A stretch of 64,000 nt of DNA from NCEH01 sp043195125 (GCF_043195125.1 NZ_JBAFWR010000006.1); one strand, 5' to 3'. Positions 32,043-41,036 are shown, numbered from the stretch's first letter. Translations and numbers: made by a program. The notes: generated from the sequence alone by a model not told the origin.

Positions 32043-33152
32043 ATGATGAAGGTCTTCGGAGCCCCGCGTCGCTACATCCAGGGCGCTGGCGCGCTCGATC
32101 ATCTGGGCACGGAAATCGCCCGCATCGCCACCGATGCGGTGCTGGTGATCGACCCGTTCATCGACGCTGCCCATGGCGCGCGGATCGCGCAAGCCTGCGC
32201 CGCCGCCGGCGTGGACCTGCGGCGCATTGCGTTCGGCGGCGAAAGCTCGCCCGCAGAGGTGGACCGGCTGGTGGCGGAGTGCGGCGCGCGCGTGCCGAGC
32301 CTGGTGGCGGCGGCCGGCGGCGGCAAGTGCATCGATGCCGGCAAGGCGCTCGCCGGGCGGCTCGGCGCCAAGGTCGCGACCATCCCCACCATCGCCTCCA
32401 CCGACGCGCCCACCAGCCACAATTACGTGCTCTATGACGAGCACCACCGCCTGCTGGCGGTGGAGAAGCTCCCCGCCAATCCCGACCTCGTGGTGGTGGA
32501 TACGCAGGTGATCGCCCAGGCGCCGCGCCATCTGTTCCTCGCCGGCATCGGCGATGCGGTGGTGAAGCTGTTCGAGGTGGAACAGTGCGTGCGCGCCAAG
32601 GGCAAGAACATCTACGGCGCGGCCCCCGTGGAAACCGCGCTGATCCTCGCGCGCGGCTGCTACGACGTGCTGCGCGCCCATGCCGAGGACGCGCTCGCCG
32701 CCGTGGACCGCAAGAGCGCCGACGATGCGCTCGATCTGGTGGTGGAGGCGACCGTGCTGATGAGCGGGCTCTCGTTTGAGAGCGGCGGCCTCTCCATTTC
32801 CCATTCCATGACGCGCGGGCTCTCCGCCGTGCCGAAATATGCCAATGCCCTCCATGGCTTGCAGGTGGCCTATGGCGGGCTCGTGCAATTGGTCCTGGAA
32901 CGCCGGGACGCGGCCTTCATGGACGATCTCATCGCCTTCTACGGCCGCATCGGCCTGCCGGCGAGCCTTGCCGCGCTCTCCGGCGCCGGGCCGACGCGCG
33001 AGGAAGCCGAGACCATCGCGCGCCTCACCCTCACTGCGCCCCACGCCCGCCATTTCCCCCGCGTGCTGGACGAGGCCGAGATCGTCGCCGCCATCCTCGC
33101 GCTGGAAGCGCGCGCGGGCACCGGGTCGCAGGCGCTGCGGGCGGCAATATGA
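32043..33152 (+). CDS. Glycerol dehydrogenase-like (GldA family) polyol dehydrogenase
   Basis: The 369-residue protein has the length and layout of GldA-type metal-dependent dehydrogenases. The NAD site is AAGGGKCIDAGKALAG and TIASTDAPTSHNYVLYD follows. The metal ligands are the aspartate in GIGDAVVK and the histidines in SISHSMTRGL and NALHGLQVA. Such enzymes oxidise glycerol or related 1,2-diols to hydroxyketones, or run in reverse, with NAD. Two ATGs lie in tandem at the start. The stop codon overlaps an operator-like palindrome, and the GntR regulator begins 40 bp on. The real substrate is unknown; the split transketolase suggests a ketol-forming polyol. Confidence 0.9.
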   Translation: MMKVFGAPRRYIQGAGALDHLGTEIARIATDAVLVIDPFIDAAHGARIAQACAAAGVDLRRIAFGGESSPAEVDRLVAECGARVPSLVAAAGGGKCIDAGKALAGRLGAKVATIPTIASTDAPTSHNYVLYDEHHRLLAVEKLPANPDLVVVDTQVIAQAPRHLFLAGIGDAVVKLFEVEQCVRAKGKNIYGAAPVETALILARGCYDVLRAHAEDALAAVDRKSADDALDLVVEATVLMSGLSFESGGLSISHSMTRGLSAVPKYANALHGLQVAYGGLVQLVLERRDAAFMDDLIAFYGRIGLPASLAALSGAGPTREEAETIARLTLTAPHARHFPRVLDEAEIVAAILALEARAGTGSQALRAAI

Positions 33153-33160
33153 TATATGTT
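33149..33160. promoter_or_regulatory. GntR-type operator at the regulator's own promoter
   Basis: ATGATATATGTT matches the palindrome at 10 of 12 positions and overlaps the gldA-like stop codon, 33 bp before the start of the GntR gene. It would allow the regulator to control itself separately from the dehydrogenase gene. Confidence 0.65.
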
Positions 33161-33192
33161 TTGAGGGTTTAAGCAGGGAATCGCGGGATCCG

Positions 33193-33900
33193 ATGGCCGA
33201 GCTGCAGCAAGTCGAGAAAGAGAATCTGTCGGCGCGGGTCTATGGCCGCATCCGGCGGGCGCTGATCGACGGGCAGTTCGAGCCCGGCGAGCGCCTGCGC
33301 ATCTCAGCGCTGGCGGCCGAGCTCGGCACCAGCATCACCCCCGTGCGCGAGGCGATCTTTCGCCTCGTGAGCGAGCAGGCGCTGGAGATGAAGGCCGCCA
33401 CCGCCATCCACGTGCCGCTGCTGGATGCCGCACGCCTGCAGGAGATCCAGCTCATCCGCGTGCAGCTTGAAGGGGTGGCGGCGGAGCGGGCGGCGCGGCT
33501 GATCACCGACAAGCAATTGCGCAAGCTGGAAGCGATCCAGGCCGAATTCATCGAGGCGGCGGCGACCAATCCCAAGAAAGCCAGCATCAAGAACCGCGAC
33601 TTCCATTTCGCGCTGCTGGAGATCGCCCAATTGCCGCGGGTGGAATCCATCGTCGAGAACATGTGGACGCTGATGGGGCCGCTCTTGAGCGTGTTCCATT
33701 CCACCATGCCGCCGCGCCAGATCGCCGGCAAGGAGCACAAGCATTACGACGTGCTCACCGCGCTGCGCGCCCGCGATCCGGCGGCCGCGCGCGAGGCGAT
33801 CCAGGCGGATATCGAATGGGGCCGCGTGCTGGTGGCCTGGGTGGAGGCGCAATCGCGCGCGCCCGCCGGCAAGGATGGCGTCGCCCAGCGGCTGGGGTAG
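33193..33900 (+). CDS. GntR-family transcription regulator, FCD subfamily
   Basis: The 235-residue protein has the N-terminal winged helix of the GntR family (ALIDGQFEPGERLRISALAAELGTSITPVREAIFRLVSEQALEM in outline, residues about 22-66) followed by an all-helical FCD ligand domain. That domain includes the metal-site pattern DFHFALLEIA and later HKHYDVLTALRARD. Regulators of this type usually repress and are released by a pathway metabolite. Four copies of an ATGATATATCAT-like palindrome in this region, one in its own promoter, are its likely targets. ATG 33193 follows AGGG and GGGAT stretches of modest strength. Confidence 0.93.
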   Translation: MAELQQVEKENLSARVYGRIRRALIDGQFEPGERLRISALAAELGTSITPVREAIFRLVSEQALEMKAATAIHVPLLDAARLQEIQLIRVQLEGVAAERAARLITDKQLRKLEAIQAEFIEAAATNPKKASIKNRDFHFALLEIAQLPRVESIVENMWTLMGPLLSVFHSTMPPRQIAGKEHKHYDVLTALRARDPAAAREAIQADIEWGRVLVAWVEAQSRAPAGKDGVAQRLG

Positions 33901-33947
33901 GGGCGCAGTTTGCTCACGGCCCGTGCGGCCCGATTTCCCTTCCCTAA

Positions 33948-34045
33948 CCCTCCCCCGCAAACGGGAGAGGGGATCTATGGCTCGTGCTGGAGGGGCGGTT
34001 CTCGATCAGCGCCAATGCGCGCCCTCTCCCGCGTGCGGGGGAGGG
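33948..34045. repeat. Inverted pair of dispersed palindromes
   Basis: CCCTCCCCCGCAAACGGGAG (33948-33972 with AGGGG) and, 49 bp on, CCCTCTCCCGCGTGCGGGGG (34022-34045 with AGGG) are the two orientations of one element. They lie between the convergent GntR and SDR genes, where they may end transcription from both sides. Confidence 0.85.
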
Positions 34046-34100
34046 CTGGGAGGCGGCAGGCCCGAGCGGGGAGCACGCTCGTGCCCGCCCTGAAAAACCC

Positions 34101-34796
34101 TCAGGCGATGCCGTAGCCACCGTCCACCGGAATGATCGCGCCGGTCACATAGCCCGCCGCCGGAGAGAGCAGGAAGTTCACCACTTCCGCCACATCGGCC
34201 GGCGAACCCCAGCGCTGCATGGGAATGCGCGCCATGATGGGCGCCGCGCGCTCGGGATTCTGCAGGGCGCCGGCCGAGAGGCGGGTTTCGATCCAGCCCG
34301 GCGCCACCGCATTCACGCGGATCTTTTCCGGCGCCAGCGCCACCGCCAGCGAGCGCGTGAGCTGCACCACCGCGCCCTTGGACGAGGCATAGGCCGGGTT
34401 CCGCCCGGAGCCGAAATAGCTCCACATGGAGGCGATGTTCACCACGCTGCCGCCCGCCGCCGCGAGCGCCTTGCGGAACGCCATGGTGACGAGATGGGAG
34501 CCGGTGAGGTTGACGTCGAGCACCCGGCGGAAGCCCTCCGGCTCGAATTCCTTCATGTCGTGCAGGATCATGCCGGCGCAATTCACCACCGCCGACACCT
34601 CGGAATAGCGCACCGCCAGCGCGGCGATGGCGGCGGCGTCGGTCACGTCCAGCTCGGCGAAGTCGAGCGCGAAATCCGCATCCTTGTCGCGGCCGACGGC
34701 GAGCGGCGTGTAGCCCGACTCAACAAGGCGTTCCGCGACGGCGCGGCCGATGCCGGTGCCGCCCCCGGTGACGATGGCGATCTTGGTGCTGCTCAC
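34101..34796 (-). CDS. Short-chain dehydrogenase/reductase
   Basis: The 231-residue classical SDR has the coenzyme loop VTGGGTGIGRA near the N-terminus, NCAGM in the core, the active-site serine in NIASMWSY and the YASSK catalytic pair, and ends with the usual TGAIIPVDGGYG. It is probably the last gene of the transporter operon running from the binding-protein gene at 39.8 kb, so it may oxidise or reduce the imported compound or its product. The start is a GTG with GGAG upstream. NAD or NADP preference and substrate are not readable with certainty. Confidence 0.92.
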   Translation of the reverse strand: MSSTKIAIVTGGGTGIGRAVAERLVESGYTPLAVGRDKDADFALDFAELDVTDAAAIAALAVRYSEVSAVVNCAGMILHDMKEFEPEGFRRVLDVNLTGSHLVTMAFRKALAAAGGSVVNIASMWSYFGSGRNPAYASSKGAVVQLTRSLAVALAPEKIRVNAVAPGWIETRLSAGALQNPERAAPIMARIPMQRWGSPADVAEVVNFLLSPAAGYVTGAIIPVDGGYGIA

Positions 34797-34833
34797 GAAA
34801 GGTCTCCGTCCCTGTGTCTCTTTCTGGCGGCCG

Positions 34834-35550
34834 TCACAGGCCGAGATAGCTGGCGCGCAGATGGTCGTCCGCGAGGAGTTCCGCCCCGGTGCCGCTCAGC
34901 GTCATGACGCCGTTCTCAAGCACATAGCCGTAATCGGCCATTTCCAACACCTGGAATACGTTCTGCTCAATGATCAGGATCGTGAGATCGCGCTCCTTGA
35001 TCTTGGCGATGCTCTCGAACAGGCGATCCACCATGATGGGGGCGAGGCCGAGCGAGGGCTCGTCCAGCGCCAGCACGCGCGGCAGGGCCATGAGCGCACG
35101 GCCCACCGCCACCATCTGCTGCTGCCCGCCCGAGAGGGTGGAGGCGTTCAGCGCCTGGCGCTCGCGCAGGATGGGGAACAGCTCGAACACTTCCTCCAGC
35201 GTCTGGTCGCGGCGCGCGCGGGCGCGCTTGTTCTGCGCCCCCACCAGCAGGTTCTCGCGGATCGACATGCCGAGGAACAATTGCTTGCCCTCGGGCGACT
35301 GCACGAAGCCGCTTTCCACCACCTTGTGGGGCGGGAGGCAGAAGATGCTTTCGCCATAGAGCTTCGCCTCGCCCCGGTGCGGCCGCAGCAGGCCGGAGAG
35401 GGTGCGCAGCAAGGTGGACTTGCCGGCGCCGTTGGCGCCGATCAAAGCGACGATGGTGCGCGGCTCCAGCACCAAATTGATGCCGCGCAGCACGTCCTGG
35501 TCGCCATAGCCGGACCACAGATCGCGGACCTCAAGCGCGGGCGTCGACAT
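34834..35550 (-). CDS. livF: LivF-type ABC transporter ATPase (system 1)
   Basis: The 238-residue ATPase has Walker A GANGAGKST, signature LSGGQQQM and Walker B VLALDEPSLGLAP, and matches the LivF branch of the HAAT (branched-chain amino acid type) importer family. Its start lies 20 bp inside the end of the livG-type gene, so the two are translationally coupled. It is one of two ATPase subunits of importer system 1, whose operon also encodes LivG, LivM, LivH and the binding protein. The cargo need not be an amino acid; this family also carries aromatic acids, amides and other small organic acids. Confidence 0.92.
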   Translation of the reverse strand: MSTPALEVRDLWSGYGDQDVLRGINLVLEPRTIVALIGANGAGKSTLLRTLSGLLRPHRGEAKLYGESIFCLPPHKVVESGFVQSPEGKQLFLGMSIRENLLVGAQNKRARARRDQTLEEVFELFPILRERQALNASTLSGGQQQMVAVGRALMALPRVLALDEPSLGLAPIMVDRLFESIAKIKERDLTILIIEQNVFQVLEMADYGYVLENGVMTLSGTGAELLADDHLRASYLGL

Positions 35551-36274
35551 AGCGCTCTCCGAAATAGGCTTTGAGGACGTCCGGCTGGCGCACCACGTCC
35601 TTGGGCGGGCCGTCGGCGATCAGCTTGCCGTAGTCGAGCACGATCACCCGGTCCGACAGGCCCATGATGACCTTCATCACATGCTCCACGATCAGAATGG
35701 TGATGCCGAGGTCGCGCACCTTGCGCACCAGATGCACCATCTCGCCGGCCTCGTTGGGGGTGGCGCCAGCCACCACCTCGTCCATCAAAAGCAGGCGCGG
35801 CTTGGTGGCGAGCGCGCGGCCCAGTTCCAGCTTGCGGCGGTCGAAGGCGGTGAGGTCGTCGGCGTCGGTGTGGGCCTTTGCGCCCATGTCGAGGAAGTCC
35901 ACCACCTTCTGCGCCTCGGCGCGGGCTTCCGCCTCTGCCGACGTGCGCACGAAGCTGCCGACCATCACATTCTCCAGCACGCTGAGCCCGCCGAACGGCT
36001 TGGAGAGCTGGAAGGTGCGCGCGATGCCGAGGCGGCAGATGTCCCACGGCTTGAGATTGGCGAGGCTGCGTCCCTCAAACAGGATTTCGCCGGTGTCCGA
36101 GCGGATCGCGCCGGCGATCATGTTGAAGGCCGTGGTCTTGCCCGCGCCGTTGGGGCCGAGCAGGCCGAGGATCTCGCCCTGGTTCAGGTGGAAGGACAAG
36201 GTGGAGACCGCCTGCACGCCGCCGAACCTTTTGGAGATGCCCTTCACTTCCAGGATTTTTTGCGTCGCGCTCAT
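35531..36274 (-). CDS. livG: LivG-type ABC transporter ATPase (system 1)
   Basis: The 247-residue ATPase has Walker A GPNGAGKTT, the LivG-type ARTFQLSKPFGGLSVLENVMVG segment, and Walker B LLLMDEVVAGATPNE. The signature region reads LTAFDRRKLELGRAL in place of the usual LSxGQ stretch, which is common for LivG proteins. ATG 36274 overlaps the livM stop (ATGA). It pairs with the LivF-type ATPase encoded downstream, and together they should drive the LivH/LivM permease of importer system 1. Confidence 0.92.
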   Translation of the reverse strand: MSATQKILEVKGISKRFGGVQAVSTLSFHLNQGEILGLLGPNGAGKTTAFNMIAGAIRSDTGEILFEGRSLANLKPWDICRLGIARTFQLSKPFGGLSVLENVMVGSFVRTSAEAEARAEAQKVVDFLDMGAKAHTDADDLTAFDRRKLELGRALATKPRLLLMDEVVAGATPNEAGEMVHLVRKVRDLGITILIVEHVMKVIMGLSDRVIVLDYGKLIADGPPKDVVRQPDVLKAYFGERYVDARA

Positions 36275-37305
36275 TGCCCCTTGCCCTCCAGCGCGTCGGC
36301 CTTCACGCCCTTGCGGCCTGTCGCCGGCTTGGCCTTGCGGCCGTCCAGCAGGCGTTGCAGCGGCACGATGATGCCCTTCGGAAAATAGATCACCGCCAGC
36401 ATCAGCATGATGCCGTACAGGATGAGATGCAGGCCGAGGAAGCTGCCGCCGATGGTGGCGCGCACCATCTCGCCGATGGGATGCAGCAGCAGCGCGCCGA
36501 GCGTCGGCCCGAGGATGGTGCCCTGGCCGCCGACAATGGTCATGATGGCCATGTCGATGGACAGATCGATGCCCATGTTCCGCTCGGGATTGATGTAGCG
36601 GAACAGCTGCGCGTAATAGGCGCCGCCGAGCCCGGTGAGGAAGGCGCTGATGGCGAGCGCGGTCAGGCTGTAGCGGGTGGGATCGACGCCCAGCGCCTCC
36701 GCCCCGTCGCGGTCGCCGCGAATGGCTTTGAGATAAAAGCCGAGGCGCGAGCGCTCCATCAAGGCGGTCGCCGCCATCACGCCCACCAGCATGGCGAGGA
36801 TGATGTAATAATAGGGCACCTTGCCGTCGAACTGAAAGGCGAGGAAATTCGAGCCCCCCACCGGCGGCACGGTGAGCCCCTGCGCGCCCTTCAGCGGAAT
36901 GCCGAGAAAATCGTCGGTATTCTCCAGCCAGATGCGCAGGATTTCCGCGAACGCGATGGTGGTCAGCGTGAAATAGGGCCCTTTCAGGCGGAAGGTGGCA
37001 TAGCCCACCGGCACCGAGAGCAGGGCCGCGAACGCCCCGCCCGCCAGCATGCCGATCCAGGGCGTAAGGCCGAGCTGGGTGAACAGCAGCACGGTCACAT
37101 AGCCCGCCACCCCGGCGAAGGCTGAATGGCCGAGCGAGAGCTGGCCCACATAGCCGCACACGAAGTTCCAGGACGAAGCCATATAGGCGAAGAACAGGAC
37201 CATCGCCATGGAATGCAGGATGTAGCTGTCGGTCACGAACAGCGGGATCGCGAGGGCGAGCGCCAGCAGCGGCAGGCCGAGGACGAAGGTGATTTTGGTG
37301 CGCAT
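36271..37305 (-). CDS. livM: LivM-type ABC transporter permease (system 1)
   Basis: The 344-residue inner-membrane protein has about nine to ten helices and the LivM hallmark segments SLGHSAFAGVAGYV near residue 58 and VGGQGTILGPTLGALLL near the end. The C-terminal 25 residues are basic and cytoplasmic (KAKPATGRKGVKADALEGKG), an extension beyond the usual family end. It forms the membrane channel with LivH, encoded 8 bp upstream, and is followed at once by livG (ATGA overlap). Confidence 0.92.
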   Translation of the reverse strand: MRTKITFVLGLPLLALALAIPLFVTDSYILHSMAMVLFFAYMASSWNFVCGYVGQLSLGHSAFAGVAGYVTVLLFTQLGLTPWIGMLAGGAFAALLSVPVGYATFRLKGPYFTLTTIAFAEILRIWLENTDDFLGIPLKGAQGLTVPPVGGSNFLAFQFDGKVPYYYIILAMLVGVMAATALMERSRLGFYLKAIRGDRDGAEALGVDPTRYSLTALAISAFLTGLGGAYYAQLFRYINPERNMGIDLSIDMAIMTIVGGQGTILGPTLGALLLHPIGEMVRATIGGSFLGLHLILYGIMLMLAVIYFPKGIIVPLQRLLDGRKAKPATGRKGVKADALEGKGQ

Positions 37306-37313
37306 GGGAAACC

Positions 37314-38198
37314 TCAGGCCCGGCCCATGAGGCCGGCCGGCCGCAGCAGCAGGATCGCGATGAACAGGCCGAACGAGAAGATCGCGGCCGAGGTCGCCGT
37401 GACGAATTGCGAGGCGACGGATTCGAACACGCCCAGCAGCAGGCCGCCGAGGATCGAGCCGGGGATCGAGCCGATGCCGCCCAGCACCACCACCAGGAAC
37501 GACTTGATGCCGAACGACAGGCCGATGTTCGGCGTGATGGAGAAGAACGGCACCAGCAGCGCGCCGAACAGGCCGAGCACCGCGCAGCCGAGGCCGAAGG
37601 TGACGTTGTAGACCCTCTGCACATTGATGCCGGAGAGCGAAGCGGCATCGCGGTTCTGCGCGGTGGCGCGGATCGCCCGGCCCATCTCCGAATGCTTCAG
37701 CCAGAAGGACAGCGCCGCCGCCACCACGATGGCGGCCAAAAATCCGACAAGGCGGGCGAGATTGATGGGCAGGCCGGCGACGAAGATGGATTCATAGGTG
37801 ATGTCGACAGCCACCGAGCGCACGTCCGGCCCGAAGGCCATGAGCACGATATTGTCCACCACCAGATAGACGCCGGCGGTGAGCAGCAGCGCGCTCGTGG
37901 GCTCCACCACCAGGGCGCGCTCGCGCTTGAACAGCGGCGAGATCACCACGCCCTGCACGAAATAGCCCACCACGAACAGGAACGGCACGGTGGCGAGAAT
38001 GCTCACATAAGGATGCAGGCCGAGGCTCGCCCACAGCAGATAGGAGCAATACATGGCCAGCATCAGGAACGAGCCATGGGCGAAATTGATCACCCGCATG
38101 ACGCCGAAGATCAGGCTCAGTCCCAGCGCCACCCCGCCATAGATGCCGCCGATCAAAAGCCCGTTGATGACCGCGAACGAGAGGGTCAACAGATCCAT
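37314..38198 (-). CDS. livH: LivH-type ABC transporter permease (system 1)
   Basis: The 294-residue permease shows the LivH pattern: NGLLIGGIYGGVALGLSLIFGVMRVINFAHGSFLMLAMY at the start in outline, about eight helices, RAIRATAQNRDAASLSGIN in the cytoplasmic coupling loop and GGIGSIPGSILGGLLLGV near the end. GGGAG precedes the ATG at eight bases. It is separated from the binding-protein gene upstream by a 336-bp gap with two palindromes, the usual place for attenuation between an abundant binding protein and its membrane parts. Confidence 0.92.
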   Translation of the reverse strand: MDLLTLSFAVINGLLIGGIYGGVALGLSLIFGVMRVINFAHGSFLMLAMYCSYLLWASLGLHPYVSILATVPFLFVVGYFVQGVVISPLFKRERALVVEPTSALLLTAGVYLVVDNIVLMAFGPDVRSVAVDITYESIFVAGLPINLARLVGFLAAIVVAAALSFWLKHSEMGRAIRATAQNRDAASLSGINVQRVYNVTFGLGCAVLGLFGALLVPFFSITPNIGLSFGIKSFLVVVLGGIGSIPGSILGGLLLGVFESVASQFVTATSAAIFSFGLFIAILLLRPAGLMGRA

Positions 38199-38296
38199 AT
38201 ATCAAACTCCCGTAAGGTCATTTGGTCGGCGGGATGAGGCGTTGCTTTGGGCGAAGGCCGGGGGCGTGCGGCCTTCGCTTCGCTTCCCCTTCCTGG

Positions 38297-38430
38297 CCCT
38301 CCCCCGCACACGGGAGAGGGGACGGATGCAGTCCTCACCCGCACGCCCAAGCAAGAACCCGTGCAGCATCGGCGGGCGAAAGGGTCGACGATTAGTCTCG
38401 CGCGCTCCCTCTCCCGCTTGCGGGGGAGGG
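38297..38430. repeat. Inverted pair of dispersed palindromes between the binding-protein and livH genes
   Basis: CCCTCCCCCGCACACGGGAG (from 38297) and CCCTCTCCCGCTTGCGGGGG (from 38407) lie in opposite orientation, 85 bp apart. They take up much of the 336-bp gap 38199-38534, in which I see no gene. They may act as a partial terminator or mRNA stabiliser that keeps the binding protein more abundant than the permease. Confidence 0.85.
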
Positions 38431-38534
38431 TTGGGGGGGAGATCCGGCTTGCCTCGTGCCAGCCTTGCTCTCGGCAAAGGGGCATCATGCAAAAAGACCG
38501 GCGGGACCCTGCGGCCCCGCCGTTCAGGCGGGGG

Positions 38535-39815
38535 TCAGCGCTTGGACCAGTCCGGCACGGGCCACACCGGCTTGGTGGTGGCGGCGCGGTTTTCCAGCGG
38601 CCACACGGTGAGGCGTTCGCCACCGATATTCTCGGAGATCACCCCGTGCGCGAAGGTGTTCTGCCCCTGGTCGTCGAACTTGATGCGCTGGTAGCCGACG
38701 ATCAGCGGCATGCCGGAGGTGATGTCCGTGGCGGCCAGCGCATCGCGGATCTTCTCGCGATCGGCCGAGGCGGCGCGCTCCAGCACGTCCTTGATGATGT
38801 ACAGGTTGGAGACGCCCTGGGCGCCATAGGAGTTGATGTCGTAGCCGGCCAGCGTCTTGAAGCGGGTGTTGGCGTCGAGCACTTTCGGGTCCTTGTCGGT
38901 CTTCAGGCGGTCGATCTGCCAGTCTTCCTGCACGAACAGATAGTCTACGGCCTTCTGCGGCACGGCCTTATAATAGGACGGGTCTTCCGAGCCGCCGCCA
39001 ACCGAGTGGATGCCGTAGGGAATATTGATCTTGTTTTCGAAATACTGGCGCGTAAACAGGATATGGTCCGGCGTATAGGCCACGACGATCAGCGCGTCGG
39101 GCTTGGAGGCGCGGATCTTCAGCAGCTGCGCGGTGAAGTCCACCTGGTTGGGCGGGAAGCTCTCGTCGAGCGTGACCTCGTAGCCGCGTTCCTTGGCGAA
39201 CTTCTTGATGTTCGCCACGTGCGAGCGGCCCCAGTCGGAGCCTTCATAGAACAGGCCGATGGTCTTCGGGCCCTGTCCGCTCTCCTTCTTGAGGAGATCG
39301 ATGGCGTCGAGCTGCTCGCGCGCGTCGTAGGTGGCCTTGTTGTTGGGGCGGAACACGTATTTGAAGCCGCGCTCGGTGATTTCGTCCTTCACCGCGCCGG
39401 TCACGATCCAGGGCGTCTTGTAGCGCTCGGCGACCTCGGAGGCGGGGAAGGTGACGGCGCTGTTATAGGCGCCGACGAGCAGCGAGACGTTCTCGCGCTG
39501 GATCAGCCGCTCGGTCTCGGAGGCGCCGATGTCGGGCTTGGACTGGCTGTCGGCGAAGATCAGCTTCAGCTTGGCGCCGCCCATGGAGGCGATGCCGCCG
39601 CTTTCATTGATCTGGTCGGCCGCGACCTGCGCGCCCATCTTGGTCTGGTTGCCGATGGTGGCGGAGCCGCCGGAGAGCGGAAGGACGAAGCCGATGGTGA
39701 CCTCGGCCGGCTTCTGCGCCGGCGCCTGGGCATGGCCGGCCGCGGGCGCGAAGGCGGCGCCGGCCAACAGGGCAGCGGCAAAGCCCCATGCCTTGGATGA
39801 TGACAAGGTGAGCAT
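38535..39815 (-). CDS. Periplasmic substrate-binding protein, LivK type (system 1)
   Basis: The 426-residue precursor has a signal peptide (SKAWGFAAALLAGAAFAPAAGHAQA in outline, cut near residue 30) and the LivK-type two-lobed fold, starting VTIGFVLPLSGGSATIGNQT. GGGAGG lies just before ATG 39815; an upstream ATG at 39833 is less well placed. It should bind the cargo of the LivHMGF importer encoded downstream. The perfect palindrome CATGATATATCATG at 39871, 56 bp before the start, is the strongest copy of the putative GntR operator. Family members bind amino acids, aromatic acids, amides and similar small molecules, so the cargo is not known. Confidence 0.92.
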   Translation of the reverse strand: MLTLSSSKAWGFAAALLAGAAFAPAAGHAQAPAQKPAEVTIGFVLPLSGGSATIGNQTKMGAQVAADQINESGGIASMGGAKLKLIFADSQSKPDIGASETERLIQRENVSLLVGAYNSAVTFPASEVAERYKTPWIVTGAVKDEITERGFKYVFRPNNKATYDAREQLDAIDLLKKESGQGPKTIGLFYEGSDWGRSHVANIKKFAKERGYEVTLDESFPPNQVDFTAQLLKIRASKPDALIVVAYTPDHILFTRQYFENKINIPYGIHSVGGGSEDPSYYKAVPQKAVDYLFVQEDWQIDRLKTDKDPKVLDANTRFKTLAGYDINSYGAQGVSNLYIIKDVLERAASADREKIRDALAATDITSGMPLIVGYQRIKFDDQGQNTFAHGVISENIGGERLTVWPLENRAATTKPVWPVPDWSKR

Positions 39816-39870
39816 TTTTCCTCCCAGATGCATGATCGTTCCCGGCGGGGCCGACCTTCTTATTAGTATG

Positions 39871-39884
39871 CATGATATATCATG
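39871..39884. promoter_or_regulatory. GntR-type operator, importer system 1 promoter
   Basis: CATGATATATCATG is a perfect 14-bp palindrome, AT-rich against the surrounding high-GC DNA, 56 bp before the binding-protein start codon. It defines the consensus that three other sites in the region match at 10 to 11 of 12 positions. Confidence 0.82.
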
Positions 39885-40059
39885 TTTTGCCGCAAGCCTG
39901 TCAAGCTGCCGGGCGGGAAGGGGTTTGGGAGGATTGGGGATTCCTGGTCCCCGGCGCCAGGTCGCGCGGCGGAGGCCAGGGAAGGGGCACGGGGCGGGGC
40001 CGGCCGGGAGACACGCGGCCCGCCCGGGAACGGCTCGCGCGGCCGTTCCCGATGTCGGT

Positions 40060-41016
40060 TCAGATGTTGGTCTTGTCGGCGCCCTTCAATTGCAGGATCT
40101 GCCGGGCCTCGTCGGGGGTGGCGATCTCCAGGCCCAGGCCCTCGATGATCTTGCGCGCCAGCTTCACCTGGTCGGCATTGGACGTGGCAAGCTTGCCGCG
40201 CCCGGCCCAGAGCGAATCCTCAAGCCCCACCCGCACGTTGCCGCCCATGGAGGCGGACATGCCGGCGATCGGCAATTGGTGGCGCCCCGCGCCCAGCACC
40301 GACCAGCGATATTGATCGCCGAACAGCCGGTCGCAGGTGCGCTTCATGTGCATGACGTCTTCCGGGTGCGGGCCGATGCCGCCCAGCAGCCCGAACACCG
40401 ACTGCACGAACAAAGGCGGCTTCACGAGGCCCCGCTCAAGGAAATGGGCGAGATTGTAGAGATGCCCGATGTCGTAGCATTCGAACTCGAAGCGGGTGCC
40501 GTTATCGTAGCAAGTCTGGAGGATATATTCGATATCCTTGAACGTATTGCGGAAGACGAGGTCCCGCGTGTTTTCCAGATGGGTGCGCTCCCAGTCGAAC
40601 TTGAACTCCGGATACTTGTCGAGCAAATGGAACAGGCCGAAATTCATCGAGCCCATGTTGAGCGAGGCGACTTCCGGCTTGAACGTGGCGGCGGGCAGAA
40701 CCCGTTCTTCCACCTTCATATAGGGGCTGCCGCCAGAGGTGATGTTGATGACCGCATTGGTCGCCTGCTTGATGCGCGGCAGGAACCGGCCGAAGGCTTC
40801 CGGCGTCTGGTCCGGCTGCCCGGTTTCGGGATTGCGCGCGTGCAGGTGCAGGATCGCGGCGCCCGCTTCCGCCGCGGCCAGCGCGTCGGCGACGATCTCG
40901 TCCGGCGTGATGGGCAGATGGGGCGACATGGTGGGGGTGTGGATCGCGCCCGTGACGGCGCAGGTGATCACCACCTTGCGCGGTCCGGTGGCGGCGGGGG
41001 TCTTCGTCTCAGCCAT
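40060..41016 (-). CDS. Beta-keto acid cleavage enzyme (BKACE, DUF849)
   Basis: The 318-residue protein belongs to the BKACE (formerly DUF849, 3-keto-5-aminohexanoate cleavage enzyme) family of zinc-dependent TIM barrels. These use acetyl-CoA to convert a beta-keto acid into acetoacetate and a new acyl-CoA. The metal-ligand histidines appear in AAILHLHARN; ITSGGSP and the glutamate in FECYDIGHLYNL are also typical. It follows the CRYL1-like 3-hydroxyacid dehydrogenase by about 70 bp, a pairing that supplies beta-keto acid. AGGAAAGG precedes ATG 41016. The side-chain specificity (carnitine-like, aliphatic or aromatic) is not readable with confidence. Confidence 0.93.
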   Translation of the reverse strand: MAETKTPAATGPRKVVITCAVTGAIHTPTMSPHLPITPDEIVADALAAAEAGAAILHLHARNPETGQPDQTPEAFGRFLPRIKQATNAVINITSGGSPYMKVEERVLPAATFKPEVASLNMGSMNFGLFHLLDKYPEFKFDWERTHLENTRDLVFRNTFKDIEYILQTCYDNGTRFEFECYDIGHLYNLAHFLERGLVKPPLFVQSVFGLLGGIGPHPEDVMHMKRTCDRLFGDQYRWSVLGAGRHQLPIAGMSASMGGNVRVGLEDSLWAGRGKLATSNADQVKLARKIIEGLGLEIATPDEARQILQLKGADKTNI

Positions 41017-41036
41017 GAAGTCAGCCTTTCCTGAAA

